From Rhodomicrobium sp. Az07 (GTDB lineage: Bacteria > Pseudomonadota > Alphaproteobacteria > Rhizobiales > Rhodomicrobiaceae), in NCBI RefSeq assembly GCF_018619475.1, contig NZ_JAHFZG010000002.1:1-64000 (forward strand): 64,000 nt of DNA, written 5' to 3'. The notes under the pieces were generated by a model, which saw only the letters and a list, made by a program, of their open reading frames with translations, searched no databases and was not told where the DNA came from. Position 1 is the first letter of the stretch. Every line of letters starts with the position of its first letter. Shown here in pieces: positions 17,481-26,735 of this stretch. The position numbers and the translations under genes were made by a program.

Positions 17481-18100
17481 CTGCCGCCGAAGCCGCGCGC
17501 GCCGTCGCAGAGCCCGCCCGCTGCGCATGGGTGAACGCAGACAACGCGCTTTATGTCCGTTATCACGACGAGGAATGGGGCGTGCCTAAGACGAGCGACC
17601 GCGCGTTCTTCGAAAAGCTCATCCTCGAAGGGTTTCAGTCCGGCCTGTCGTGGATCACGATTCTTCGCAAGCGCGAGGGCTTCCGCGCCGCTTTCGACGG
17701 CTTCGACCCGGAAAAGGTCGCGCGCTACGACACGGCGAAAGTCGCGGCGCTAGTCGCCGACGCGGGGATCGTGCGCCATCGCGGAAAAATCGAGGCCGCC
17801 ATCGCCAATGCGCGCGCCTGCCTCGACCTGCAACAGAAGCAGTCGCTCGCCGCTTTCTTCTGGGGCTTCGTCGACGGCGCGGCGATTCAGAACCGCTTCG
17901 CCGCCATTTCCGAGGTACCCGCCCAGACGCCGCTCAGTGCCGCAATCTCGAAGGAACTGAAGCGCCAAGGCTTCCGCTTCTGCGGACCGACGACGGTCTA
18001 TTCGCTGATGCAGGCGACGGGCCTTGTCAACGACCACATCACAACCTGTCATCGTCACGACATCTGCATGGCTTTGGCTCGACCTCAAATTCTGGCATAA
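17477..18100 (+). CDS. tag: DNA-3-methyladenine glycosylase I
   Basis: Tag removes 3-methyladenine from alkylated DNA and so starts base excision repair. The protein is 207 aa, close to the family length. Motifs visible: the N-terminal zinc cysteine and aromatic pocket in RCAWVNADN and YHDEEWGVP, the catalytic region ILEGFQSGLSWITIL, and the C-terminal zinc ligands in HITTCHRHD. The start is GTG at 17477, overlapping the ygfZ stop by four bases. It is separated from the HD-domain gene by only 27 bp. Confidence 0.96.
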   Translation: MTAAEAARAVAEPARCAWVNADNALYVRYHDEEWGVPKTSDRAFFEKLILEGFQSGLSWITILRKREGFRAAFDGFDPEKVARYDTAKVAALVADAGIVRHRGKIEAAIANARACLDLQQKQSLAAFFWGFVDGAAIQNRFAAISEVPAQTPLSAAISKELKRQGFRFCGPTTVYSLMQATGLVNDHITTCHRHDICMALARPQILA

Positions 18101-18127
18101 AGGCGCTGCCCCCGAAAAGGATTCGCG

Positions 18128-18808
18128 ATGCAGCAAAAACACGCTCCCCGGCCGCTCGTCGTGCACCGCCAGAACCGCGCGTGGCAGCGCATGCTTTCGG
18201 GCCGCCGCCTCGACCTGCTGGACCCTTCGCCGCTCGACATCGAGATTGGCGACATCGCGCACGGGCTCGCCCGCGTCGCCCGCTGGAACGGCCAGACCAA
18301 GGGCGCGCATGCCTTCTCCGTCGCGCAGCATTGCGTGCTGGTGGAGCAGGTCGCGGCGCTCGTGAAGCCTGCCGCCGGGCCGCATTTTCGCATGGCCGCG
18401 TTGCTGCACGACGCGCCGGAATATGTGGTGGGCGATCTCATCAGCCCGTTCAAGGCGGCGATGGGCCAGACTTACAAGCTGTTCGAACTGCGCATCCAGC
18501 GCGCGGTGCATATCCGCTTCGGCCTGCCGCCGGAGCTTGCCCAGGGCGTCACGCAGGCGATCAAGCGCGCCGACAAGATTGCCGCGTTCTTCGAGGCGAC
18601 GGAGCTTGCAGGCTTCGCTGTTGCCGACGCGCTCGCGTGCTTCGGCGACCCGGACGCGCTCGGTGTCGACTGGCCGGATGTGCTGCGTCACCCCGAACCG
18701 CTGGACGCGTCGGCGGCGCAAGCAGCGTTTCTCGCGCAGTTCGAGGCGCTCGAAGGCGAAAGACGAGCGGGCGCCGTTGAACCGAAGGGCGGCGCGCGTG
18801 CAACCTGA
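18128..18808 (+). CDS. HD-domain hydrolase (YfbR-like phosphohydrolase)
   Basis: This is a 226-aa HD-superfamily protein. Metal ligands are visible in SVAQHCVLV, LLHDAPEY and the later AIKRADKIAAFFEA. Relatives such as YfbR dephosphorylate deoxynucleoside monophosphates; the exact substrate here is not shown. It lies between tag and the FAD oxidase in the same operon, and its stop overlaps the next start by 11 bases. The last 30 residues (EGERRAGAVEPKGGARAT) look unstructured. Confidence 0.85.
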   Translation: MQQKHAPRPLVVHRQNRAWQRMLSGRRLDLLDPSPLDIEIGDIAHGLARVARWNGQTKGAHAFSVAQHCVLVEQVAALVKPAAGPHFRMAALLHDAPEYVVGDLISPFKAAMGQTYKLFELRIQRAVHIRFGLPPELAQGVTQAIKRADKIAAFFEATELAGFAVADALACFGDPDALGVDWPDVLRHPEPLDASAAQAAFLAQFEALEGERRAGAVEPKGGARAT

Positions 18809-20273
18809 TCCGACGCCGCCGGCCGGTCTCAAACCGCTGACGCCCGGCCTTGCCGCGAAGTTCGCCTCGCTCGCGGGGCCGCATGGCGCGCTCGATGAAC
18901 CGTCCGACATCGCGCCTTACACGCAGGAGCCGCGCGACCTGTATCACGGCGCGTCGCCGCTGGTGCTGCGCCCGGCGACCGTCGAGCAGGTTTCCGCTAT
19001 CCTGCATCTCGCCCATGAGGAGCGCATCGCCATCGTGCCGCAGGGCGGCAATACGGGGCTCGTCGGCGGGCAGGTGCCGTTTGGCGGCGAAATCATCCTG
19101 AGCCTTTCGCGCATGAACCGCATCCGCGATGTTGACGCGGCGGGCAACACCCTCACCGTCGAGGCGGGCGCGACGCTCGCCGCCGTGCAGTATGCCGCCG
19201 CCGATGCGGGCCGCCTGTTTCCCTTGAGCCTCGGCTCGGAAGGCTCCTGCCAAATCGGCGGCAACATCGCGTCGAACGCGGGCGGCATGCATGTGCTGCG
19301 CTACGGCAATATGCGCGATCTCGTGCTCGGCCTCGAAGCGGTGCTGCCCGGCGGCGCGGTAATCCACGGGCTGAAGGCGCTTCGCAAGGACAACACCGGC
19401 TACGACCTGAAGAGCCTGCTTGTAGGGTCCGAGGGCACGCTTGCCGTGATCACGGCGGCGACGCTGAAGCTGTTCCCGCGCCCGGCCGATGTCGCGACCG
19501 CCTTCGTCGGCCTGCCCTCGCTCGACGCGGCGGGCGCGTTTTTCTCTCAGGCGAGCGAAGGCGCGGGGCCGCTGCTCACCGCGTTCGAACTGATGCCCCG
19601 CGCGATCCTCGATTTCGCGTTCCGACACATCCCGAGGCATCGCGACCCGCTGGCCGCGCGCTATCCGTGGTATGCGGTGATCGAGATTTCCTCTCCGGTG
19701 GGCGACGGCGTGGCCGAGCGCGCGGCGCTGTCGATCCTCGAAGCCGCGATGGAAGCGGGCACCGTTGCCGACGCCGCTATTGCCGCTTCGGATGCGCAGG
19801 CGCGCGCCTTCTGGTGCCTGCGCGAAGGGATCGTCGAGGCGCAGAAATACGAAGGCGGCAGCATCAAGCACGACGTGTCCGTGCCGGTCGCGCTCATTCC
19901 GCGCTTCATCGCCGAGGCAACCGCCGCCGTCGAGGCGCTCGTTCCCGGCGCGCGGCCCGTGCCGTTCGGCCATTTCGGCGACGGCAACATCCATTTCAAC
20001 GTGAGCCAGCCCGTGGGCGGCGATGCGGCTGCGGACAAGGCCGCATTCCTCGCCCGCTGGGACGAGATGCAGGCGCTGGTCCACGGCATCGTGCTGAAAT
20101 ATGGCGGCTCGATCAGCGCCGAGCACGGCATCGGCCGCATGAAGGCCGACGCGCTGGCGGCGATCAAGTCACCCGCCGAGATGGCGCTGCTGCGGGGCAT
20201 CAAGGCGGCGTTCGACCCGCGCGGGGTGCTCAATCCGGGGAAGGTCGTGGCGAAGCTTACGGCTTTGGATTGA
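18798..20273 (+). CDS. FAD-binding oxidoreductase (D-2-hydroxyacid dehydrogenase, GlcD/D2HGDH type)
   Basis: This is a 491-aa flavoprotein of the vanillyl-alcohol-oxidase family. The FAD-binding PCMH domain spans about residues 40-225 (LVLRPATVEQVSAILHLA, PQGGNTGLVGGQVP, GSEGSCQIGGNIASNAGG). The FAD-oxidase C domain ends with GHFGDGNIHFNVSQP and SAEHGIGRMK, the metal and substrate motifs of D-lactate and D-2-hydroxyglutarate dehydrogenases. The length and motif set fit a D-2-hydroxyglutarate dehydrogenase. The start is taken as GTG at 18798 behind GAAGGGCGG; an ATG start is not available close to the domain. The longer open frame upstream overlaps the HD gene and is rejected. Confidence 0.88.
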   Translation: MQPDPTPPAGLKPLTPGLAAKFASLAGPHGALDEPSDIAPYTQEPRDLYHGASPLVLRPATVEQVSAILHLAHEERIAIVPQGGNTGLVGGQVPFGGEIILSLSRMNRIRDVDAAGNTLTVEAGATLAAVQYAAADAGRLFPLSLGSEGSCQIGGNIASNAGGMHVLRYGNMRDLVLGLEAVLPGGAVIHGLKALRKDNTGYDLKSLLVGSEGTLAVITAATLKLFPRPADVATAFVGLPSLDAAGAFFSQASEGAGPLLTAFELMPRAILDFAFRHIPRHRDPLAARYPWYAVIEISSPVGDGVAERAALSILEAAMEAGTVADAAIAASDAQARAFWCLREGIVEAQKYEGGSIKHDVSVPVALIPRFIAEATAAVEALVPGARPVPFGHFGDGNIHFNVSQPVGGDAAADKAAFLARWDEMQALVHGIVLKYGGSISAEHGIGRMKADALAAIKSPAEMALLRGIKAAFDPRGVLNPGKVVAKLTALD

Positions 20274-20333
20274 TAGCGCGCAACCTCTCACAGAACCGGC
20301 CAAACGCCGCTTTTCGCCCGGCAACCACACCTT

Positions 20334-21080
20334 CTAATCTGGGCGACGCGCGACAAAAACCTTATCCCCTCGCTGGAGAGCGTGCCGGGTCACGAACGGC
20401 TCAACCGCGGTGAACTCGGTTAATGTGAAGCCCGCATCGCGTACTCGATCTCTGAAATCCGCGCCATAATAGCGGACGTGATCGTCCTGGCCGAAGTAGA
20501 TCGCACGGCCCTTCGGATCCTTGATGTTGGGGTCTTCGAATGTCGTATCCCAGCCTTCGACAAGCGGAACCATCAGAATGCAGAGTCCGCCGGGCCTAAG
20601 AATACGAAACAACTCCGCTAGCGCCTTGCGATCATCGACATGTTCAAGAACGTGGGAGCAAATAACAGTATCCAGGCTCGATGAAGCCAGATCGATCTTT
20701 TCAATGTCCAGAACAATATCGGCACGCCCCATTTCCAGATCTGCGTTGACGTAGCTGTGCGCGAGAGGCTTCAAGAAGCCGGTAGCAAAGCCTTCGGGAG
20801 CAAAATGCAGCACGTCTCGATCCCGAACGGCGTCGATGTTATTGGCCAACCATAATCTGAAAAGCCGATGCCGCTCCAGGCTCCCGCATCGCGGACAATT
20901 GGCATCGATCCGAAGTGGCCATCCGGCAAGATCGAAAAGGCCCTCAAACCCGCAAATGTTACAGTTGCGCGCCTTGGACGGCACACGATTAATGCTATCC
21001 CGAAGGCGGCGATGAGCGCGGAGCATCATGATCTGCCGCTCAGTCATCACCGTTTTCAACAGTTTTTTAACAGCAGACAT
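20334..21080 (-). CDS. class I SAM-dependent methyltransferase with N-terminal zinc ribbon
   Basis: This is a 248-aa protein. An N-terminal zinc-ribbon-like stretch with two cysteine pairs (NCNICGFEG and NCPRCGSLERHR, about residues 39-71) is followed by a Methyltransf_11 domain: the residues before the acidic ribose contact (VLHFAPEG), DIVLDIEKID, VICSHVLEHVDD and LRPGGLCIL. Such proteins often modify glycans or small metabolites near surface-polysaccharide genes. No such genes flank it, and its base composition is visibly more A/T-rich than its neighbours, so it may be a recent arrival. Substrate unknown. Confidence 0.82.
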   Translation of the reverse strand: MSAVKKLLKTVMTERQIMMLRAHRRLRDSINRVPSKARNCNICGFEGLFDLAGWPLRIDANCPRCGSLERHRLFRLWLANNIDAVRDRDVLHFAPEGFATGFLKPLAHSYVNADLEMGRADIVLDIEKIDLASSSLDTVICSHVLEHVDDRKALAELFRILRPGGLCILMVPLVEGWDTTFEDPNIKDPKGRAIYFGQDDHVRYYGADFRDRVRDAGFTLTEFTAVEPFVTRHALQRGDKVFVARRPD

Positions 21081-21725
21081 TTCGTTAGCTCCATCGGCGC
21101 CGAGTGGGCGTGAGCACAGCCAAGTAAACAGGGTGGGCGATGATTATCCCCATCACATTTGAATTTCCAGAGCGAGTGGCTTTTCATCAACAGAATTCCG
21201 CGTTGCTATCGTCCGGACGCGAAGAAAGCGATGAGAACAGGCCGCGCTTGAGGCGAGCCTTCATCACAGGTGTCGATAGCGAAGGGTCGCAAATGATCGT
21301 TGAAGCAAACAAAGACTCTCGAAGTGTGTGGCCGGCGCGAACAGCTTCCAGACTGAAGGTCAAGCTTCCCGTATCCTGATCCGGAGCGGTCTACTGCTTT
21401 TCGACCTCTGCCCGTTCCGACATCCCCGCAGCTATAGCGCGGCCATTTCGCAGAACTTGACGCACGCAATTCTCCACGGATGAGCCGTACTTTCTGGGAG
21501 CGCGGTGGAAAATCGGGACGAGCGAAAGGGCCGCCCGAGCGCAGGATGCGCGCCGCCTTCCCGATTCGCCGTTCCGTCGGCGTTCTCGACCATCGTTGTT
21601 ACCTTGTTCTGGAGCGATTCTGTTTTACGGGAGTGCATTTCAGATTAAGGTATTCATCTTGCGCCCGTGCAAAACAGCAAAAACGAATGGGCGTGCCGAC
21701 CCCGCCGTTACAGCCTGGAGGTGCC
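21081..21725. other. 645-bp intergenic stretch, no gene seen
   Basis: Between the methyltransferase and the acyl-CoA dehydrogenase I find no reading frame with family similarity, no tRNA and no clear palindrome. It must contain promoters for both divergent genes. The composition is mixed and lower in GC than the flanks. Confidence 0.5.
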
Positions 21726-23516
21726 ATGACCTATCGCGTTCCCGTCGCGGACATCGCATTCGCGCTCGACCACATCGCGGGGTTCTCCCGGCTGATCGAC
21801 GGCGCCCTTTTCGAAGACCTCGACATGGATACGGCGCGGGCCATTCTCGAAGAGGCGGCGCGCTTCGCGAACGAAGAGCTTGCGCCGATCAATCGCGCGG
21901 GCGACACGCAGGGCGCGCGGCTCGTGGATGGCAAGGTCGTGATGCCCGACGGCTTCACGGAAGCCTACGCGAAGTGGGTCGAGGCGGGCTGGGCCAGCTT
22001 CACCGCGCCGAAGGAGCATGGCGGACAAGGCTTGCCCGTCTCGCTCGGCATGGCGGTCGCCGAGATGTGGCACGGCGCCAACATGGCGTTCGGCCTCAAT
22101 CCGCTCCTCACGCAGGCGGGCGTTCACGCGCTCATCGCGCACGGCTCCGAACCCCTTCAGACGCAATATCTGCCGAAGCTGATTTCGGGCGAGTGGACCG
22201 GCTCGATGCAACTCACGGAGCCGCAGGCGGGCTCCGACCTCCGTTTCCTCAAGACGCGCGCCGTGCCCACGGGCGACGGCACCTACAAGCTCACCGGCAC
22301 GAAGATCTTCATCACCTATGGCGAGCACCCGATGACGGATAATATTATCCATCTCGTGCTCGCGCGGCTGCCCGACGCGCCTTTCGGCACCAGGGGCATC
22401 TCGCTTTTCGTGGTGCCGAAATTTATCCCGAACGCGGACGGCTCGCTCGGCGAGCGCAACGATGTCGTCGCAGCGAAGCTCGAACACAAGCTCGGCATCC
22501 ACGGCAGCCCGACCTGCGTCATGAACTTCGGCGACCGAGGCGGCGCGACGGGCTGGCTCGTCGGCGAACCGAACGGCGGCCTGAAAGCCATGTTCACCAT
22601 GATGAACGAGGCGCGCCTCGGTGTCGGCATCCAGGGTGTCGGCATCGGCGAGCGCGCGTTCCAACAGGCGCTCGGCTATGCGCGCGACCGCAGGCAGGGC
22701 GCGGCCGAGGACAGCGCGGCGGATGCGTCCGTCGCCATCATCGAGCATCCAGATGTCGCGCGCATGCTGCTCAACATGAAGGCGAAAACATCGGCCGCGC
22801 GCGCCATCGCCTACACAACGTCGGTCGCCATCGACATCAGCCACCGCGCGGCGGACGCGGCCGAAAGAAAGCGCGCGGCGAACGAAGCGGCGCTGCTGAC
22901 GCCCATTGCAAAAGCCGTCTCGACAGATTTCGGCGTCGAAACGGCGTCCGAAGGCATCCAGGTCCATGGCGGCATGGGCTACATCGAGGAGACGGGCGCG
23001 GCGCAGCACTACCGCGACGCCCGCATCGCGCCGATCTACGAAGGCACGAACGGCATTCAGGCCATCGACCTCGTCACGCGCAAGCTTCCGCTCGCGGGCG
23101 GCGAGACCTTCCGCACCTTTCTCGCCGGGCTGAAAGAAACCGCGCGCGAAGTGACCGGGTCGAACGAGAGCGCGTTCGGCCACACGGGTGAATGCCTCTG
23201 GGAGAGCATCTCCGCGCTCGAAGAAACGGGCGGCTGGCTCACGCGCCAGTTCGCGGAGAACCGCGGGGCCGTGCTTGCAGGCGCGACATCCTTCCAGCGG
23301 TTGTTCGGCTTCGCGGCGGGCGGTGCGCTGCTTGCCAAGGGTGCGCTTGCCGCGGCGCGCGGTGCGGAGAGCCACGGCCGCAACGCCGAGGCCGTCGTCA
23401 TGGAAGCGCGGCACTTCGCCGAAAGTCTGATGGGCGAAACAGGTGGATTGAAACATGCTGTCATCCACGCACATGAAACGGTAGCGCGCGGCGGCGCAGT
23501 GCTTGGGGAGCGCTAG
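21726..23516 (+). CDS. acyl-CoA dehydrogenase (long, DmdC-like subfamily)
   Basis: This is a 596-aa flavoenzyme that forms a trans-2,3 double bond in an acyl-CoA. At about 600 aa it is longer than ordinary acyl-CoA dehydrogenases and fits the subfamily that includes 3-methylmercaptopropionyl-CoA dehydrogenase DmdC. Motifs seen: MQLTEPQAGSDLRFLKTRA (FAD/substrate), KIFITYGEH, EGIQVHGGMGYIEE and YRDARIAPIYEGTNGIQAIDL with the probable catalytic Glu. Start ATG at 21726 follows GGAGGTGCC. The stop lies four bases before the next start, so it is co-transcribed with the enoyl-CoA hydratase. Whether the true substrate is sulphur-containing cannot be told. Confidence 0.9.
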   Translation: MTYRVPVADIAFALDHIAGFSRLIDGALFEDLDMDTARAILEEAARFANEELAPINRAGDTQGARLVDGKVVMPDGFTEAYAKWVEAGWASFTAPKEHGGQGLPVSLGMAVAEMWHGANMAFGLNPLLTQAGVHALIAHGSEPLQTQYLPKLISGEWTGSMQLTEPQAGSDLRFLKTRAVPTGDGTYKLTGTKIFITYGEHPMTDNIIHLVLARLPDAPFGTRGISLFVVPKFIPNADGSLGERNDVVAAKLEHKLGIHGSPTCVMNFGDRGGATGWLVGEPNGGLKAMFTMMNEARLGVGIQGVGIGERAFQQALGYARDRRQGAAEDSAADASVAIIEHPDVARMLLNMKAKTSAARAIAYTTSVAIDISHRAADAAERKRAANEAALLTPIAKAVSTDFGVETASEGIQVHGGMGYIEETGAAQHYRDARIAPIYEGTNGIQAIDLVTRKLPLAGGETFRTFLAGLKETAREVTGSNESAFGHTGECLWESISALEETGGWLTRQFAENRGAVLAGATSFQRLFGFAAGGALLAKGALAAARGAESHGRNAEAVVMEARHFAESLMGETGGLKHAVIHAHETVARGGAVLGER

Positions 23517-23520
23517 GCCG

Positions 23521-24270
23521 ATGGCAGAGCATGTGACTGTCGCACGCGAAGGCGCGGTGCAGATCGTCCGCTTGAACCGTCCGGAAAAGAAGAACGCGCT
23601 CACGGCGGCGATGTATGCGGCGCTCGGCGATGCTCTCAAGACGGCGCGCGATGACGCCGACATCGGCGCGACGCTCGTGCTCGGTCATCCCGGCATCTTT
23701 TGCGCGGGCAACGACATGGCCGACTTCCTCGCGGCAAGCCAGGGCGGCGGCATGCTCGCGGCCTATGCGCTGATCGAGGCCCTCGCCGAACACGACAAGC
23801 CGCTTCTCGCAGCGGTGGACGGCCCGGCCATCGGCATCGGCACGACACTGATGTTCCATTGCGATCTCGTGTTCGCGAGCGAACGCGCCACGTTCCACAC
23901 GCCGTTCACCGACCTCGGCCTTCTGCCGGAGGCGGGATCGAGCCTGCTCGGTCCGCGCACCATGGGGCACGCGCGTGCATTCGAGTTGCTCGTCGCGGGC
24001 GTGCCGTTCGGCGCGGAGCGGGCGAAGGAAGCGGGCCTCGTCAACCACATCGTCGCATCGGAAGAGCTGGAGGCCGCCGCGCGCGCATCCGCCGAAGCCA
24101 TCGCGAGGAAGCCGCGCGAGGCCATGCGCATCGCGAAGCGCCTGCTTCGCGGCGATCCCGCACCGCTCAAGGCCCGCATGCAGGAGGAGGGCGCGCTTTT
24201 TCTGGAGCGCGTAAGATCGGACGAAGCCAGGGAGGCGTTTCTCGCGTTTCTGCAGAAAAGCGCGCGGTGA
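23521..24270 (+). CDS. enoyl-CoA hydratase / isomerase (crotonase family)
   Basis: This is a 249-aa crotonase-fold protein. The CoA-binding RLNRPEKKNALTAAMYAAL is near residues 17-35, the oxyanion-hole region GIFCAGNDMADF near 59-70, and GPAIGIGTTLMFHCDLVFA follows. The second catalytic region TDLGLLPEAGSS shows the glutamate. It adds water to, or isomerises, the product of the acyl-CoA dehydrogenase just upstream. The ATG at 23521 follows GGGGAGCGC; a GTG-type start 18 bases earlier overlaps the previous gene and is less likely. Confidence 0.9.
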   Translation: MAEHVTVAREGAVQIVRLNRPEKKNALTAAMYAALGDALKTARDDADIGATLVLGHPGIFCAGNDMADFLAASQGGGMLAAYALIEALAEHDKPLLAAVDGPAIGIGTTLMFHCDLVFASERATFHTPFTDLGLLPEAGSSLLGPRTMGHARAFELLVAGVPFGAERAKEAGLVNHIVASEELEAAARASAEAIARKPREAMRIAKRLLRGDPAPLKARMQEEGALFLERVRSDEAREAFLAFLQKSAR

Positions 24271-24357
24271 CGGACGACGGACGCGTTCAGGGCGCCGAAG
24301 CGTGACGCTCTATGAAGTTATCCATCAATAACAAGAACGATAAGCAGGGCAGTGGTC

Positions 24358-25236
24358 ATGGGAACGCTCACCAAGAAGACTCTCTTTATTACCGGCGGCA
24401 GCCGGGGCATCGGGCTGGCGATCGCGCTTCGCGCTGCGAAGGACGGCGCAAATATCGCCATCGCGGCCAAGACCTCCGATCCTCACCCGAAGCTTCCCGG
24501 CACGATCTTCACCGCCGCCGCCGAGATCGAGCAGGCGGGCGGCAAGGCGCTGCCGATCCAGTGCGATATCCGGCATGAAGATCAGGTCCAGGCCGCCATC
24601 GATCAGGCCGCGAAGCACTTCGGCGGCATCGATGTCGTCATCAACAACGCAAGCGCCATCAGCCTGACGCCGACCGAGCAGACGGACATGAAGCGCTACG
24701 ACCTCATGCATCAGATCAACGGGCGCGGGACGTTTCTCGTCTCGAAGACCGCGCTGCCCTATCTGAAGCAGGCCGAGAACCCGCATATCCTGATGCTGTC
24801 GCCGCCGCTCGACCTGAACCCGCGCTGGTTCGGCGGCCACGTCGCCTACACCGTGGCGAAATATAACATGAGCCTCTACGTGCTGGGCCTCGCCGAGGAA
24901 CTGAAGCGCGACGGGATCGCCGTCAACGCGCTTTGGCCCAGAACCACCATCGCCACCGCCGCCGTGGCGAATATTCTCGGCGGGGATAGCCTCATCCGCG
25001 CCAGCCGCAAGGCCGACATCCTTGCCGACGCGGCCTATCTCATTCTGACGAAGCCGTCGCGCGAGTTCACCGGAAATTTCTGCATCGATGACACTCTGCT
25101 CTGGGAGAACGGCAAGCGAGAATTCGACCATTATCGCATCGATCCAAGTGAAGACCTTGCGCCGGACTTCTTTATACCCGAAGACAGCGTGCCGCCTGTC
25201 TCGCTGAAGGCGCTGGTCGGCAAGAAACCCGGTTAA
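24358..25236 (+). CDS. short-chain dehydrogenase/reductase (HSDL2-like)
   Basis: This is a 292-aa SDR. NAD(P) binding: FITGGSRGIGLAIALRAAKDG (about residues 8-28) and NNASAISL. The usual tyrosine/lysine pair is in YTVAKYNMSLYVLG; the preceding serine region reads ILMLSPPLDLNP. The layout and KTSDPHPKLPGTIFTAA are typical of the SDR group related to human HSDL2, linked to lipid metabolism but without a settled reaction. A GTG two codons before the chosen ATG is possible. It follows acyl-CoA dehydrogenase and hydratase genes, so a role in acyl-chain metabolism is inferred. Confidence 0.88.
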   Translation: MGTLTKKTLFITGGSRGIGLAIALRAAKDGANIAIAAKTSDPHPKLPGTIFTAAAEIEQAGGKALPIQCDIRHEDQVQAAIDQAAKHFGGIDVVINNASAISLTPTEQTDMKRYDLMHQINGRGTFLVSKTALPYLKQAENPHILMLSPPLDLNPRWFGGHVAYTVAKYNMSLYVLGLAEELKRDGIAVNALWPRTTIATAAVANILGGDSLIRASRKADILADAAYLILTKPSREFTGNFCIDDTLLWENGKREFDHYRIDPSEDLAPDFFIPEDSVPPVSLKALVGKKPG

Positions 25237-25246
25237 GCCGAAGGCC

Positions 25247-26182
25247 ATGTCCACTCTTCTCGTCACACATAGCTCTTTCCTCCAGCACGACACGGGGGAA
25301 TGGCACCCGGAGCGAGCCGATCGCATCCGCTCCATCGAGCGCGCCCTTTCGCATCCCTCCTTTCAGGATCTCCTGACGGTCGAAGCGCCGCTCGCCACGC
25401 CCGAGCAGATCGTGCGTTGCCATCCGCGTGCCTATTTCGACTTCCTCGAAACCCATCAGCCGAAAACGGAACTTGTGCCGCTCGACGACGGCGACACGAT
25501 GCTGTCGCCGGGAAGCTGGGAGGCGGCGCTTCGCTCGGCGGGCGCGGCTGTCTATGCTGTCGACGAGGTCATGCTGAAGCGCGCGACGAACGCGTTCTGC
25601 CTCGCCCGGCCGCCCGGACATCACGCCGAAATCGCCAAGGCGATGGGCTTCTGTCTTTTTAATAATGCAGCCGTGGCGGCTTTCCATGCGAAGGCCGCGC
25701 ATGGCGCGGAGCGCGTCGCGGTGGTCGATTTCGACGTCCACCACGGCAACGGCACGCAGGCGATCTTCTGGAACCACGCAGACATGTTCTATGCCTCGAC
25801 GCACCAGATGCCGCTGTTTCCGGGCACGGGCGGCATCACGGAGCGCGGCGAGACGGAAAATATCTGCAATGCCCCACTTCGCGCCGGCGACGGAAGCGAT
25901 GAGTTCCGCGAGGCTTTCGAGTCCGTCGTCTTGCCGTCGTTGCGCCGGTTCGCGCCCGATCTCGTCATCATCTCGGCGGGCTTCGATGCGCACCGCTCCG
26001 ATCCGCTCGGGAACTTGAACCTCACGGAGGCCGATTACGCCTGGGTGACACGCAAACTTGTGGACGTCGCGCGGGAACGATGCGGAGGACGGGTCGTTTC
26101 GGTGCTCGAAGGGGGATACGATCTCAACGCGCTCGGCCAGTCGGCGGCGACGCATGTCAAGATACTTCTCGAATCGTTTTGA
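25247..26182 (+). CDS. histone-deacetylase-family deacetylase
   Basis: This is a 311-aa zinc hydrolase of the HDAC / acetylpolyamine amidohydrolase family. Motifs: [20 protein letters not shown] (catalytic histidines), [16 protein letters not shown] (zinc Asp and His), [14 protein letters not shown] (third zinc ligand) and [10 protein letters not shown]. It should deacetylate an acetylated amine or lysine. It starts 10 bp after the SDR stop and ends just before xseB, the order HDAC-xseB-dxs seen in other Hyphomicrobiales. Its true substrate cannot be read from sequence. Confidence 0.93.
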   Translation: MSTLLVTHSSFLQHDTGEWHPERADRIRSIERALSHPSFQDLLTVEAPLATPEQIVRCHPRAYFDFLETHQPKTELVPLDDGDTMLSPGSWEAALRSAGAAVYAVDEVMLKRATNAFCLARPPGHHAEIAKAMGFCLFNNAAVAAFHAKAAHGAERVAVVDFDVHHGNGTQAIFWNHADMFYASTHQMPLFPGTGGITERGETENICNAPLRAGDGSDEFREAFESVVLPSLRRFAPDLVIISAGFDAHRSDPLGNLNLTEADYAWVTRKLVDVARERCGGRVVSVLEGGYDLNALGQSAATHVKILLESF

Positions 26183-26190
26183 GGATGGCA

Positions 26191-26478
26191 ATGCCAGGTG
26201 ATCCGGCTTCCGCCCAGACTGCGGCAACACGCTCTGCTTCGGAAGACATCAAGGCGATGAGCTTCGAGGCGGCCTTGAGGGAACTCGAACAGATCGTGAC
26301 CCGTCTTGAGCGGGGCGATGTCGAACTCGAACAATCGATCGACATCTACGAACGCGGCGAGGCGCTGCGCGCTCACTGCGACCAGCTTCTGAAGCGCGCC
26401 GAGATGAAGGTGGAGCGCATCACACTCGGCGCTCAGGGCCAGCCTACGGGCACGACGCCTCTGGATTCCGAGGTTTAA
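26191..26478 (+). CDS. xseB: exodeoxyribonuclease VII small subunit
   Basis: XseB is the small coiled subunit of exonuclease VII, which degrades single-stranded DNA together with XseA (not in the window). The protein is 95 aa, normal for the family with a short extra N-terminal tail. The signature [19 protein letters not shown] and [18 protein letters not shown] (about residues 24-67) is clear. Start ATG at 26191 follows TTTTGAGG; an alternative in-frame ATG lies two codons upstream. It starts eight bases after the deacetylase stop. Confidence 0.94.
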   Translation: MPGDPASAQTAATRSASEDIKAMSFEAALRELEQIVTRLERGDVELEQSIDIYERGEALRAHCDQLLKRAEMKVERITLGAQGQPTGTTPLDSEV

Positions 26479-26735
26479 TGCCGCAGAGACATTGCGCTGC
26501 CGTGAAAACAGCTTTTCGCCAAGGCTTGCCATGTGGCCAAAATTTTTTCGCGTGGGCAACCCTCATTTAAAGAAAAGAGCAAAATGGACCCTGGCATAAT
26601 GGATGCGCAATCCTGTTGCCGTGTTGCACCGACGCAAATGTGACGCCAGCTTTCATAATTGCGACGAAAAATTGCGTGGCTTTGCGGCCCAAACGGCATA
26701 CGTTACCGGCCAAGGACTCTGAAGGAAGTGTTTAA

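Noticed and set aside
21140-21379. 79-codon open frame in the gap before the acyl-CoA dehydrogenase
   Set aside because: No family similarity and no ribosome site; composition matches the surrounding non-coding DNA.
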